A DNA stretch of 64,000 bases from Piper betle (Eukaryota; Streptophyta; Magnoliopsida; Piperales; Piperaceae). The notes below the pieces were generated by a model. That model had not been told where the DNA came from, did no database searches, and saw only the letters and a list, made by a program, of their open reading frames with translations. Location: NCBI GenBank assembly GCA_033002965.1, contig JAURVB010003446.1:1-64000 (forward strand). The letters run 5' to 3'. The position numbers and the translations under genes were made by a program. Shown one piece after another: positions 37,288 to 48,465 of this stretch (the stretch's first letter is position 1; each line of letters starts with the position of its first letter).

Positions 37288-40200
37288 ATGGATTTTATGG
37301 ACCTACCCAATAATTTTTCCATGGTGGGCAATCTTAGTCTACAGCAGTTACCGCTGACAAATAAGCAGCCCCTCCATGCACAAGCATCTCCCAAGGCGCA
37401 GGTGCAATCACTTCTGAAGACCCAGGTTCTGCCATTTCCAAAGCCGCCAACTCAACCTCGTTCTAAGCCTAAGATGCAGCGTCAGCTGAATTCACAACTG
37501 CACAAGTTTCAGCCATTTTCTAATCCATCCCAACCACTTTCCAAGCCTCAAGAGTTATTTGATGGTGTACGATTGAAACTAAGAGAGTCATTAGTGGCAG
37601 CTTTGGCTTTGTGTGATGGGACAAAGAATGTGCAGAAAAACGAGAGCAAGAGTTATCAAAGTGAAGGGGTGAATGCTTCCATGATGCAATCTTCTGCAAA
37701 GTTACCTGAATTCCAGGTAGAAATCGAAGTTCCCCCACCTCAAGAAGTTCCATCTGTTTCCGTACTGTCTTCTGCAGATCCTCAATTATCTAATTCTACT
37801 ATAGTAGCTGCAAATTGTACTAATTTAATGCCTGAAAACCCTACTAAAGTTTCTGCATCCAGCAATACAAAATTTAATCAGAGTCTTAATGTGGATTCAA
37901 TTATTAGAAATCCTAATGACGAAGCCAAGCTTGAATTTGCCAAAATGTGGTCATGTGATCAAGATTTTCATCCAAGTGATATTTTTCCTGAAGAAGAAAC
38001 TTCGTTCATTTTGAAAGATGATCTTTTACAAGGCAATGGACTTTGCTGGGCTTCTGATCTAGATCTTGACAATTTTGATGTAAATGAAATACATGAAGCA
38101 AAAAAATTCAAACTTATGGAACAATCTTTTGAGATGCAAAATGAGTTATCCCCACAAATTCTTGCAGCAAAAATTGAGGTGGAATTGTTTAAACTATTTG
38201 GTGGTGTCAATAAGAAGTACAAGGAGAAAGGGCGGTCACTTTTGTTTAATTTGAAAGATCGAAATAATCCTGAACTCAGAGAGCGTGTGATGGCAGGTAA
38301 AATTCCACCTGAAAAGTTATGTAGCATGACAGCAGAGGAACTCGCTTCAGAAGAGCTTTCTCAGTGGAGGATTGCTAAAGCTGAGGAGCTTGCTCAGATG
38401 GTTGTTTTGACAGATTCTGAAGTTGATTTAAGGCGTGTTGTGAAGAAAACACATAAAGGCGAGTTTCAGGTAGAGTTTGAGCATGATGATGGGGCTTCTG
38501 TGGAGGTGACTATTGGAGAAAGCTCTCTAAGTAAGATGCCAAGCCAAGCTACTGGGACTAAAGGGCAGCAGAATGAAAAAGTGAAAATCGATGCGACTGA
38601 GAAAATCAGTTCAGATGGTGATAAACCTATAATTCCTGTACATGATGGCACAGATTTGGTGCAAGGTCCTATGGTGGATGATGAATTGAAGGATACAGAG
38701 TTTCTTCCTCCAATTGTTTCTTTGGATGAATTTATGGAATCTTTACATGATGGACCAGCCTTTGATAACTTTCCAGGTAATGGTACAAAAGCCATCACTT
38801 TGAACGAAGGAAATTTAGAAAGCTCAGGTCCTGTGGCTGACCTTGCAAAGTCGAATTTAAAGGAAGCAGTAGACATTTTACGCTTGAAGAAACATGCTGA
38901 AACAGAGATGAGTAAGAAAAATGATAATAATTTGAAATTGGATGAGTGTGAGGTAGAATCAAAGGTCATATCTGGGGTTGATGATAGTAAATGTGAGAAA
39001 GCCATATCTGGGGTTGACGATAGTAAAGATGAAAAGGTTTGGATTGGAATACTTCAACTAAGTATCTCTTCTTTGGTTACTGTGGCTGGTTATTTTAAAA
39101 GGTGAGATTCTTGCATGTGTCTCTTCTAGTTTATTTATGACATTTATATCAGAATTTGAACAATAGGTGGAGTACAAAAAGAACACAAAAAATTAGAATA
39201 TACAAGGATGCATGAATATTTGATGAGTGACTAAGAATACCAGTTCATTTTTTTGTTGTTTAAGGGCTAAACCAATAATGAATCTTGTTATTTCATTACA
39301 GCTATTATTTGACTAATGCACAGTGCTACAAAATTCATGAATAAAAGATTAATTCTGGGTGATTTGTTGATGTGAAAAGAACAAGATGGTTTAATCGAAG
39401 CGCTAACATAACATGTACTGTAATTTGTCTCCCACTGTACTAGTGTGGCATTGGTTATCTTTGCCTGCACATACCAATGATTCCTACTTTCCTAGCCAAC
39501 CCAATTTGGTTATATTATAGTGCTGTGTTTTTTATGTTCAAATACCAAGTGCTTTGAAATACTTTTATAGATGGTGGCTTTTTTTTTTTTTGTCATAATG
39601 TTATATCATAGAGAGATTAGTGCCTCAAGTTTGTTTTCTTGTGTTCAGTGGTGAAAGGACATCAACTAAAGAATGGCCCAGTTTACTTGAAATTAAAGGA
39701 AGAGTTAAACTTGATCCTTTTAAGAAATTTCTTAGAGAGCTTCCTAAATCTCGAAGTCGCGCAATCATGGTACAAGATTGATTACTCTGATTGCTTGTTT
39801 TCAATTTCTGTTAAAATTTTTTCATGTTGGCTTTATTTCAAACCAAATCTTTCTATTCAACAATGAAAACCATATATGCATTTTCAACCTATTATTGTAT
39901 GGAAATTTGCAGGTTATTCAACTTATCTGGGAGAAGGATACCTCTGAGAGTGTTCCGTCTAAGGTTAGTTTTGTGTTTGGCTGAATAATTATCGACCCAT
40001 GTTAATATTTCAGTTATTGTAACATTGTTTTACTGTTTAAATTGCAGGTGGTTGCATCATATGTTGCAGATGAGCGTGTTGGCCTTACGGAGCCAGCCCC
40101 TGGTGTAGAAATGTATATTTGCCCGGCTGATAGCAATATGTCAGAAACGTTGTCTGGGGTTTTACCTAAAGAGCATGCTGAATCGATAAGGGCAGTAGAC

Positions 40201-41016
40201 GGTGGCCTAATAGGAATTGTTGTATGGCGCAGAGCCATGTCGTCCACATCCCCAAGGCCATCTACCCACAGGCAGAGCTCGAGAAAACATCATTCTTCAT
40301 CCCTAAAGAAACAGCAACAAGGAAAAAGAGTCCGTGTGGAGCAACCTCCTCCCAAAACCCTGGATGCACCATCTACTGCGAATCCTGTCTCAGCACCTGA
40401 TGATGATGTGCCTCCTGGGTTTGGCCCAGAAACATGCCGGAAATCACAGGATGACGATGATCTTCCTGAATTCGAATTTGGCCACACTTCTGATTGTAAA
40501 GTTAGCAAACCCGAGGAATCTGGCAAGGGATTGCTTGGACCTCCACCTCGCCGAGTTGAGCAAGTGAGGGACCTGATTCACAGGTATGGCCAGAACAAAG
40601 AATCTTCTGGGCCGGTGAGTTTGGGTCCCCCAGGTAGGGGTGTTGGAATTGAAATCCAGCCGTGGAATGACGACGACGACGATATACCTGAGTGGCAACC
40701 CAGCCATGAAGCTCGGCCACAATCTCATCCCCTGCCGGCAGCACCACAGCGGTTAATGGGCGCTTTGCACCCTTACCGTCAACTCTCCATTCATTCTCCT
40801 CGTATGGTTTCCCAACATCCGCAAGTGGGATTGCAACCCCCTTTACGTATGCCTTACCATTCCCAGTCGGCTCAAGTGCTGGATCAAGCAACGCAGCAAC
40901 CATGGCAACGTCTCAGTTCGTCTGGTACACCAGCCGTTGGTGTTGCTGCCATTGCTGGTCAGCAATACTATGGCGTGCCTGGCCAAACTAGAACGGAATG
41001 GAGGCCATATCGATAG
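37288..41016 (+). CDS. TFIIS central domain plus SPOC domain protein (At5g25520/At5g11430-like), 984 aa
   Basis: Exons: 37288-39101, 39649-39769, 39913-39963, 40048-41016, with GT-AG introns and a fully open frame. Residues 1-280 are low-complexity (Pro/Gln/Ser-rich). About 285-375 is a TFIIS central domain (KIEVELFKLFGGVNKKYKEK, then LLFNLKDRNNPELRERVMAG and SQWRIAKAEELAQMVV). About 580-735 is a SPOC domain split over all four exons, with VWIGILQL, LPKSRSRAIMVIQLIWEKD, YICPADS and GLIGIVVWRR. The C-terminus is disordered with repeated acidic motifs of the type DDDVPPGFGP and DDDDIPEW. SPOC domains in other proteins bind phosphorylated RNA polymerase II tails, so a nuclear role in transcription is likely by family; the sequence does not show the partner. 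A TATA box, long leader intron and short uORF precede it. Confidence 0.9.
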
Positions 41017-42339
41017 CGATTGTGATGTTAATAGCCTCGTAGCGCAATAGTCGAAGGAAATGGTAGTTTTATGTTGTATGTTAAGTTGACAGCCTTTTTC
41101 TTTTGGCTTATTTTTAGTGCTTTTTGCAGTCAACGCAACCTGTATAGCATCTTTAGATGTCGTTTTTACCTGTCTGGTATTTGTAGGAATTTGATCATGG
41201 CGGTTAGTTACTTAGTGCTTCTAAAACAGTCTGTTTAACATTATTTGTACAGCATAAGTAGTATTTATGAGAATTTCAAATGATAAATCTTGTAACAATT
41301 AGATAACATTATCGAACTTACTTATAGACATATAATATACTACTGATAATTGAGCAAACGAGTTTGTGAGTATTTTGTATTCGGCTAGGTTTGATTTGAC
41401 TTAAAATTTGACATTTAAATATTTGACTTTGAATTAGACACGAATTTGAATCTTACAAAAGAAGGTAGTGTTCAACTCAATTCGATTATAACTTGAATTA
41501 TAAACCTGAATTTGATTTGATAATATAATATAATAATATATATAATATTATTTGTTTATTCAAAATATATTTAAAATTATAGATAAATATTATTATTAAC
41601 TACATAATAGATCAATCACTTATAATTATTAATCATCTACTTCTACCACTATATATATTCTCACAAATAGAGCAATGACATTATAAAGAAAAATATTTAA
41701 GAAAATCTAAAAATCATTGAAGGTCATCCAAAGCACGAAGTATAGCTAAATTTATACCTTCGAAGCTGGCTTTGACTTCAAACAAGAGTTCTCTATTTTA
41801 GCAGCAAAGTACAAATTGCATTACCAACTACGTACTATAGTTTTAAATATATAGCAAAAGGAAAGAGGTAAATCAATGTCAATTTATGAACAAAATATTT
41901 ACTCAATTCCAAATGTGACAAGGGGGGATATAATTTTGTATTAAAATATACTTCTTGGATTCTTCCCAGCCTCTAATTTCCAATCGTTTTTTCCTACACG
42001 CCTTCCAAAAGGCACTTCCATGCCTTATCAGCTTATCTAGTTAATAATTATTTATAAAAAAACATCACATAATTTAATGGAAAAGAAAAAAATGTGAATA
42101 GAGGATGCACACTTATATTAAAAGTGTCTTCCATGTTTCTTGATAACATGATATGAAAAATACTTATATGAAAAAAAAGGAAAGCACTAAATTAAACCCA
42201 AAAAATAAATACCCAACACATATACACAAAAGAGAAATAAAAAGACACAAAATTGTGTTTTTTTTAAAAAAGATCAAGAAATTTAAATTGGCTTAATTCA
42301 ATTTATTTGTATAGCATTTTATTAGATTTTATTTAGTAT
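41017..42339. other. 3' flank of the SPOC/TFIIS gene and AT-rich intergenic DNA
   Basis: 41017 to about 41300 is a likely 3' UTR. 41343-41600 is a decayed MITE (see that entry). The rest is AT-rich and without genes. Confidence 0.4.
41343..41600 (+). mobile_element. Decayed left half of the TAGGG hAT MITE
   Basis: tgataattgagcaaacgagt, tttgtgagtattttgtattc, the gacatttaaatatttgac block and the AT-rich tail follow, in order, the left half of the element at 24619 (TGCTAATTGAGCGAGCCAGC, CGTGAGTATTTAGCGTTC, ATATTTAAATGCTCGAC), with most CpG changed to TpG or CpA. No right end is found, so it is truncated or too diverged to see. Confidence 0.6.
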
Positions 42340-42514
42340 TTTTGGGATTTATTTTATTATTATTGACTCTTGTCGGGAGCGAGTCAAATTTTATTTATAA
42401 AACTACCCTTGCATGTATTTAATCCCCAGCCAAAAGCTCTTCTTCCACTTCCTCTCTTGGCCGCCCCTCTTCTTATAACCATCGCCGCGTTGCCACCATC
42501 GTTGTGGCTGACGG

Positions 42515-43139
42515 TAGGGGTGCTAATTGAGCGAGCGAGCCGAGCTCAACATGTGTTCGAACTCGGCTCGAATAATTCGAAACTCGTTCGAACTCGACTC
42601 GAGATCGAACGAGTTTTGGACATACATGCTCGAGTTCGACTCGAATATCTTTTATGTGTTCGAGCTCGACTCGAGCTCGAATATACTTAAACTGTTTATT
42701 TTTGTGAGCTCGTTCGCCAGCTCGTTCGTTAGCTCGAAACCAGCTCGATTAAAAGTCAAAAGTACCTCACTTAAAAAAAAAAGTGAGGCCAATGTGGTTT
42801 GAACCCACAACCTTGAAGTCATCAAGGTGAATACTTACCATCTCAACTATCTTGCTTCTTTGTTATTATATTTCATATATATATATATAATATAAAGACT
42901 ATATTATTATATTATTTTATCGAGTCGAGTTCGAGTCGAACTACGATAGTCGAGTTCGAGTCGAGTTCGAGTTATAACCGAGTCGAGTCGAGTCGAACAC
43001 GACCTTGCTCAAGCTCGGCTCGTAAGATTCGAGTTCGAGTCGAGTTCGAGTCGAGCATTTAAATGTCGAGTTTCGAGTCGAGTCAAGCCGAACCGAACGC
43101 TAAATGCTCACGAGCTGGCTCGCTCAATTAGCAACCCTA
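42515..43139 (-). mobile_element. hAT-type MITE, 625 bp, 8-bp target duplication GCTGACGG
   Basis: Ends are TAGGGGTGCTAATTGAGCGAG at the left and GCTCAATTAGCAACCCTA at the right, flanked by GCTGACGG at 42507-42514 and 43140-43147. It is the same family as 24619-25135 but inverted: the reverse complement of its right end matches the left end of that copy almost base for base, including the CATTTAAATGCTCGACTCG block. It is about 100 bp longer. It has landed inside the GC-rich repeat array, so removing it would rejoin gctgacgg to gaacctccc. Confidence 0.9.
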
Positions 43140-43199
43140 GCTGACGGGAACCTCCCTCTCCGACTATTGTCCCCAACCCATCGCCGTCCTCCTTCACCC

Positions 43200-44130
43200 A
43201 AACCACGACATGACTTCCCTGGCATTCCCGAAGTGCAACTCTTCCTTTCTCGGCCACCCTCTTCTTTTTGGCTGCCGCCATTGTTGTGGCCAATCAGAGC
43301 CTTCATCTCCAACCACCTTCCCCAACCCATTGCCGTCCTCCTCCGCCCGGACCGCAGCCTGACTTCCTCGGCGTTTCCTAAAGTGCAACTCTTCCTCTCC
43401 CGGCCACCCTCTTCTTCTGGCCACCGCTATGGCCGACCAGAGCCTTCCTCTCCAACCACCGTCCCCGACCATCACCGTCTTTCTCCACCCCAGATTGCAG
43501 CCTGATTTCCTTGGTATTTCCCGAAGTGCAACTTCTTCTTGTCCCAGCCGCCCTCTTGTTCTAGCTGCAGCTTCCACCGCTGCTATGGCCGATCAAGCCT
43601 TCCTCTCTGACCACCGTCCTGACCCATCGCTGTCCTCCTCCTCCTGAACAGCAGCCTAACTTCCCCGGTGTGTCCCGAAATGCAACTCTTCCTCTCCCGG
43701 CCACCCTCTTCTTTTGGCCATAGCCACCGCCGCCAATGCTGCTGTGGCTGACCAGAGCCTTCCTCTTCGACCACCGTCCCCGACCCATCATCATGCTCCT
43801 TTGCCTGGACCACGACCTGACTTCCCAGGCCTTTCCCAAAGTGCAACTCATCCTCTCCCTGACCGCCCTCTTCTTCTAGTCGCCGCCACCGCCACCGCCA
43901 CCGCCACCGCCACTGTGGTCAACCGGAGTCTTCCTCTCTGATAGCCGTCCCCGACCCATCGCCGTCCTCCTTCACCCGGAACACGGCCGGACTTCCTCGG
44001 CGTTTCCCAAAGTGCAACTCTAACTCTCCTAGCCATTCTCTTCTTCTAGGCGCCACTGCTGTTATGGCAGACCAAAGCCTTCCTCTCCGACCACCATCCT
44101 TGACCCATCGCTACGTGGTATTCTCATCTC
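43200..44130. repeat. GC-rich tandem array, about six units of 145-170 bp
   Basis: The word aagtgcaactcttcctctcc (with variants) recurs at about 43229, 43379, 43523, 43677, 43837 and 44008, and gaccagagccttcctctcc recurs at matching spacing. Units carry Pro/Ala/Ser-rich frames on both strands and a growing (CCACCG)n stretch near 43878-43912. The repeated open frames are by-products of the array, with no recognised protein. Confidence 0.85.
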
Positions 44131-45429
44131 CGCCGCCTGGTTTTCTCATCTCCGCTACCTGGTTTTCTCATCTCCATCACCTATGATGACATTGCCGCAG
44201 GTCGGTGTCCTCCTTCTTGCCTTCCCTCGTCGTTGCTGCCATCAGGAGCAGTCAACACTCGCCCCTAGCTGAGCTCTTCACAGGTTCTCCTTCCCACACC
44301 GAGTCGTCGCTAGGTATACCTAATTAAAAATTGAATTCATGGCCTGTGCTTGATTAACATAATGTGATTAAAAATTATGTTGTGATGATTATTATGATGG
44401 AATAGTATATCCGTGTATTTATTGATTATTATAATCATGATGAATATGATGATGAAAATCGATAAATAAGTTATGATAAAATGCAATATAAATGAGTGGG
44501 AGTGTCTAATAGGCACTAGTAATTATTTGATTAACTTGTTTGCATGTTTTGAATGTGGATGGGTGCTAGAAAGTCGTTTCTGACAATTGATTGGTTAATG
44601 ATTGAAACTAGGTTTTTGAAATTAAAAGCATTTTTTATCTCAATCTATTTAGTTTGATTGCTTGAAAATAAATGTTTAATATTTTAGATCCCTTTTCTTC
44701 ATTGCAACTTCTTTGATTTTTGTAATTACTAATTCAATTGGTAAAGACCAGTGTATCTATTGTTGGTTGTTAATTTAATATTTTTATATTATTTTTGGTA
44801 AAATTTTTTTGATAAAGATATTTTTTTACTGTTAATAGTAGGAAGTTGGTTTTGTGAGACATTTGAACATATTAGCTAGCAAATGCATTGACAATTGAAT
44901 ATGAAATACATAGTGGTCATCATACATCGTATGACCTATAAGTTTATTTTGCATCACATATTCAAACACAAGGTATGTTTCAAAATTTTAATATCTACTT
45001 CTATTAGTTGTTAACTTGTTATCACTTTGGTAATTATTAGAATACACCCATGAACTTTATTAATTGCGGATGATAATGAAATACATTTGTTCCTTTTACA
45101 ACATTTATTTATTTTTATTTAATCTAACATCTCACAATAGATGATATCCGTTAATTTTTTTCCACGATGAAGGCTTGATAAAAGCTGTCTAAATATGGAT
45201 GAAAGCTATAAAATATAGACTTTTGATAGTTTTTTTTCACTTTTGGATTTACAATTCTAAGTATTTTATTTATTTTTGAAATGTATACTATTGAATGGTG
45301 TCTTAGGTATTATGTAAAATAAAATTGAAACATAGTTGAAACTTGAAAAGACCTTTTATTATTGAGATAAATATATAAATACGTTGATCGACTATTTTTG
45401 TTAATTTTAATTTCTATAACTGTATATTT

Positions 45430-45715
45430 TTCTCCTAAACGAGCTACTTTCGACCTTATGATCGAGCTGGTTTCGAGCTCTCCAATGAGCTAGTTTCAAA
45501 CTCCCAAATGAGCTAGTTTTGAGCTTCTCAAAATTAAATAGTTTAAGTGTATTTGAGCTTGAGTTGAGATCGAATAGCATAAAAAATGTTCAAGTCAATT
45601 TCGAGCATATATGTTCAAAACTCGTTTGATCTTGAGTCGAGTTCAAACGAACTTTAAACTATTCGAGCCGAGTTTGAGCACAATGTGAGATTAGCTCGCT
45701 CAATCATTTAGCATC
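45430..45715 (+). mobile_element. Truncated right half of the TAGGG hAT MITE
   Basis: acgagctactttcgacc...gagctggtttcgagct...ttcgagccgagtttgagcac...agctcgctcaatcatttagc corresponds in order to 24970-25130 of the intact copy. An insertion in the inverted repeat (CAATcatTTAGC) and many substitutions show age. The left end is absent. Confidence 0.65.
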
Positions 45716-45909
45716 CATACAATGATGAGGCATTTTTTTAGTAGCAAATTTAAGTGTACAATTAGGAAAATATAAAAAAGTTTCAAGCCAAGAAAATAAA
45801 ACATTCATACTAGACATAAGAGGTTATCTTCCCAGATATATATCATTAATGAAGTTGCTTAGTTTCAGCTTTAGATTGTGAAGAGCATTGTTCTCATGGG
45901 AAGAACACG

Positions 45910-46460
45910 ATGTTCTTATGGCGAGATACCACGCGGCTATGTACTAAACTGAAGGGCACACATTTTGCCAAGTTCAGTACCGGGACAAGTTTCTCATGGG
46001 GAGAGTGTCATGCTACCGTTGGTAGGTGTGTTGGCATTGATGATGGGTTAGTCTATGCTAGTGGGGAATGGTTGTATATCCCTATAGGCAGACTAAGACA
46101 AAAGCTAATGGAGGAGTCCCATGATAACCAATGGGGTGGACATCCAAGTAGTGACCGGATGTATGCCCTAATGTCTAGGGTGTATTATTGGCCGAGAATG
46201 GAGGTTGATATTGAAGCTTTTGTCAAATTCTGTTTAGTGTGTCAACAGGATAAGATGGAGAGGAGGTTAGAGGCACACTTATTATAGCTTCTACCTACAC
46301 CTACGAGACCATGGAGCTTGGTCTTGCTGGACTTCGTGTCTGGGTTCCCTAAGGTGAAGGGAATGTCATCAGTGTTAGTTGTAATGGATCAGTTTTCTAA
46401 GTACGCCGTAGTTGAAGCAGTGCCACATGCATGCTCAGTCAAGACTGCTGGTGATCATGT
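45910..46460 (+). pseudogene. Ty3/gypsy integrase fragment (zinc-binding domain and start of catalytic core)
   Basis: The frame from about 46035 encodes an HHCC integrase zinc finger (EESHDNQWGGHPSSDRMYAL, YYWPRMEVDIEAFVKFC, then CQQDK). After an in-frame TAG at 46285-46287, the same frame continues with RPWSLVLLDFVSGFPKVKG and SSVLVVMDQFSKYAVVEAVP, the start of the catalytic core with its first Asp. It then stops matching at about 46450, exactly where the BRI1-like fragment on the other strand begins. Protease, reverse transcriptase and the rest of integrase are absent, so it is a dead fragment. It is oriented opposite to the LTR at 48480-49392. Confidence 0.8.
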
Positions 46461-46677
46461 TGAACTGCCCGGCCATTGCTGGCAGGATGCTGCCTTTGAA
46501 CAAGTTGCTGTTTAGATCCAGCTTGATGAGGCTCTTGCAGTTGCCAATCTTCGGTGGGATCGGGTCGGAGATTGAGTTGTTACCGAGCTTGGGGATGGCC
46601 AGGTTGCTCAGCTTGCCGATCCATGGCAAGATTGGCCTCAACAAGTCCATTGTTGTGTTTTGGAGATTGATCAATAC
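46455..46677 (-). pseudogene. BRI1-like receptor kinase LRR fragment
   Basis: The minus frame reads WIGKLSNLAIPKLGNNSIS, then PPKIGNCKSLIKLDLNSNLF and KGSILPAMAGQFNMI. This follows the C-terminal LRRs of BRI1-type brassinosteroid receptors (compare LAILKLGNNSISG, GNCQSLIWLDLNTN). Only about 70 codons remain and no kinase domain follows in this orientation. Codon use is GC-rich at third positions, unlike the resident genes. Related pieces of the same kind of gene lie at 47103-47175 and 48096-48345 on the plus strand, so the parent was broken and rearranged. Confidence 0.75.
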
Positions 46678-47102
46678 CTTGATAGAGGCCAGGGGAGATC
46701 AGCAATAAAGAGGATTTAGCATGTTTGTGAGATGAGTCTCACACATGATCTCCGCACTTCATTGTTGGCTGATGAATTTATTTGAAACAAAAGGGTTAAG
46801 CTTGCCTTGAAGTATGTGATGCTTTGAGCATTGGTGTGCTGTTTGAGACAGAGGGTGGTCTCTCAATGGGTCGATGACCCGTAGTCGAGCAGAGTGAGTA
46901 TGCTTTGGTTATGACTAGTGACAGAATCTTAGAGTTATTATGGGACGTTATACACAATCATGTTTTGTATGGCATGAAGCTATTATAGGATAACATATAA
47001 TGCTTGCATGCACCTTGGTGTGTTGTGATTGAAGGAGGCGAAGTCGTTTAACATTGAGATATTTTGATCAGTGCTGTGGATATCAGTCGGGGCAACTGAG
47101 AA

Positions 47103-47175
47103 GGTAACAATTGGATGAGCTATGCGTACCTCAAGAACGATGGCAGCTCCAACTGCCATGGCTCCGACAACTAGT
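47103..47175 (+). pseudogene. Short BRI1-like fragment following the LRR piece
   Basis: The plus frame gives SYAYLKNDGSSNCHGSDN before a stop. In BRI1 proteins the segment YVYIKNDGSKECHG comes a few residues after the piece found at 46455-46677. The match is short but includes the unusual KNDGS and CHG. It would place successive BRI1 segments here in opposite orientations. Confidence 0.5.
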
Positions 47176-47255
47176 CCCTCCCCCACTAGCACCCAGACCA
47201 AGAATTTGTCATCCGGGATGTCCAATGGTGAGTTGGTTACCACATTGCGATTTAT

Positions 47256-47350
47256 CGCATCGAAACAACCGAGAAAGGGTTCATCTTTGTGTTCTGTTTT
47301 TGTGCATCGAAATAACCAAGAAAGGTTTCATCTTTATGCCCTGTTTTCAT
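47256..47350. repeat. Tandem duplication of about 50 bp
   Basis: gcatcgaaacaaccgagaaa plus ggttcatctttgtgttctgt is followed directly by a diverged second copy (gcatcgaaataaccaagaaa plus ggtttcatctttatgccctg). It lies between the BRI1-like scrap and the pectate lyase fragment. Its origin is unknown. Confidence 0.8.
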
Positions 47351-47440
47351 CACTTTGTTTTTCCTGGTTTGGTAGGGGGTTAAACCGGTCGATGATGATG
47401 GTTGAGGAAGATGATTATGTCATTGTCGTCGTTGTGCATG

Positions 47441-48100
47441 ACTGGAAACCCCATCAACGACTGCTGGAGGTGAGATGCCAACCGGGCATCGAACTGGCAG
47501 CACCTCGTTGAGTGTGGCATCGGCTTCAGCCACAATGCCCTGGGTGGCAAGGGTTGGCAGGTCTAAATCATCACCAACTTGTCGACAAGGACGCGGTGAA
47601 CCAGATGCCAAGGGACCCTCCAGTTCAGCTTCATCCAAGAGGAGCCACTCTGGATCATCTTCGCGGCGGACATGCTGATTCACCTTCGGGAGGAGCTGCA
47701 GATGAATAGCTTCAAGACCATCAACGGCTGCAGGTGAAACATTCACATCGCTGGTGGCGCTTGCATTACCATCCAGTACGTCTCCAACGCCATCATCCAC
47801 AACTTGCACATCCACCATTGAGTGCTGGCGGGGAAACGCCAACGTCCAGTCGAGCCCAAGTCACTGGGTACCGGACATGGTTGGACGGCAACAATATCTC
47901 CCTGTACTGCAAATCCAATGTCTGGGTGGACAATTTATCCCTCTCCTACTACGCCGACGGGCTGGTGGACAACACCATGGGGTGGACGGCGATCACCATC
48001 TCCAACAGTTACTTCTCCCACGAAGACGAGGTGATGCTGCTGGGGCATAAGGACTACTACACTCCCGACTCTGGCATGCAGGTGGCCATTGCCTTCAACC
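47441..48100 (+). pseudogene. Pectate lyase pseudogene fragment
   Basis: Across changing frames the plus strand encodes the pectate lyase landmarks in order: TGNPINDCWR (then TGA), ECGIGF and [69 protein letters not shown] with ADGLVD, and AITISNSYFSHEDEVMLLGH with MQVAIAFN. At least two stop codons and several frameshifts make it non-functional, and everything after AFN is missing. The functional family cleaves pectin in the cell wall. The sequence is GC-rich and has no introns in the retained part. At its 3' end it fuses to a BRI1-like LRR within the shared bases aacca. Confidence 0.85.
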
Positions 48101-48345
48101 AATTGGAAGGCACCATCCCCAAAGAGCTGGGCACCATGTACTACCTTATCCCTCGACTTGTATGCCAACTACTCCACAACGACAACCTCATTGGCTCCGA
48201 CGGCTTTGGTGACATGTACAAAGCCAAGATCAAGGACAGCAGCATTGTCACCATCAAGTAGCTCATCCATGCGAGCAGGTAGGGCGACAGGGAGTTCACA
48301 GCGGAGATGAAGACCATTGGCAAGATAAAACACTGCAACCTCGTC
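48096..48345 (+). pseudogene. BRI1-like fragment: last LRR joined to the kinase start
   Basis: Continuing the frame of the pectate lyase fragment, NQLEGTIPKELGTMYYL matches the final LRRs of BRI1 (KLEGSIPKELGTMYYL). After a further jump, HNDNLIGSDGFGDMYKAKIK matches the start of the BRI1 kinase domain (HNDSLVGSGGFGDVYKAQLK). This is followed, past a TAG at 48259-48261, by [22 protein letters not shown] and NLVPML. The glycine loop reads GSDGFG (one Gly replaced). Everything between that LRR and the kinase start, including the membrane segment, and nearly all of the kinase are absent. Confidence 0.82.
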
Positions 48346-48465
48346 CCCATGCTCATAGACAACATCACAATCGCACACCGAAAGAGTACGGAAGTGTTCC
48401 ATCACCATCTTTCATCTTGACACAAAAAATTACTACCCCAAACCAAGACAAAAAAAAGAACTAAA

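Larger units (their letters stand above)
42340..44700 (+). mobile_element. Decayed further copy of the long-LTR family, core expanded and interrupted by a MITE
   Basis: ttgactc...gagtcaaattttatttataaaactacccttg at about 42363-42412 resembles the minus-strand reading of about 2512-2470 in the LTR at 84-2929. It is followed in both by a GC-rich core and then by a ggtata...taatt AT-rich stretch (about 44310 here; about 1785 there on the minus strand). I found no TG or CA ends, so the limits are approximate. The core has been amplified (43200-44130) and split by the MITE at 42515-43139. Confidence 0.5.

Noticed and set aside
43104..44036. Set of Pro/Ala/Ser-rich frames on both strands
   Set aside because: They follow from the 145-170 bp tandem array; none has a domain or conserved start.
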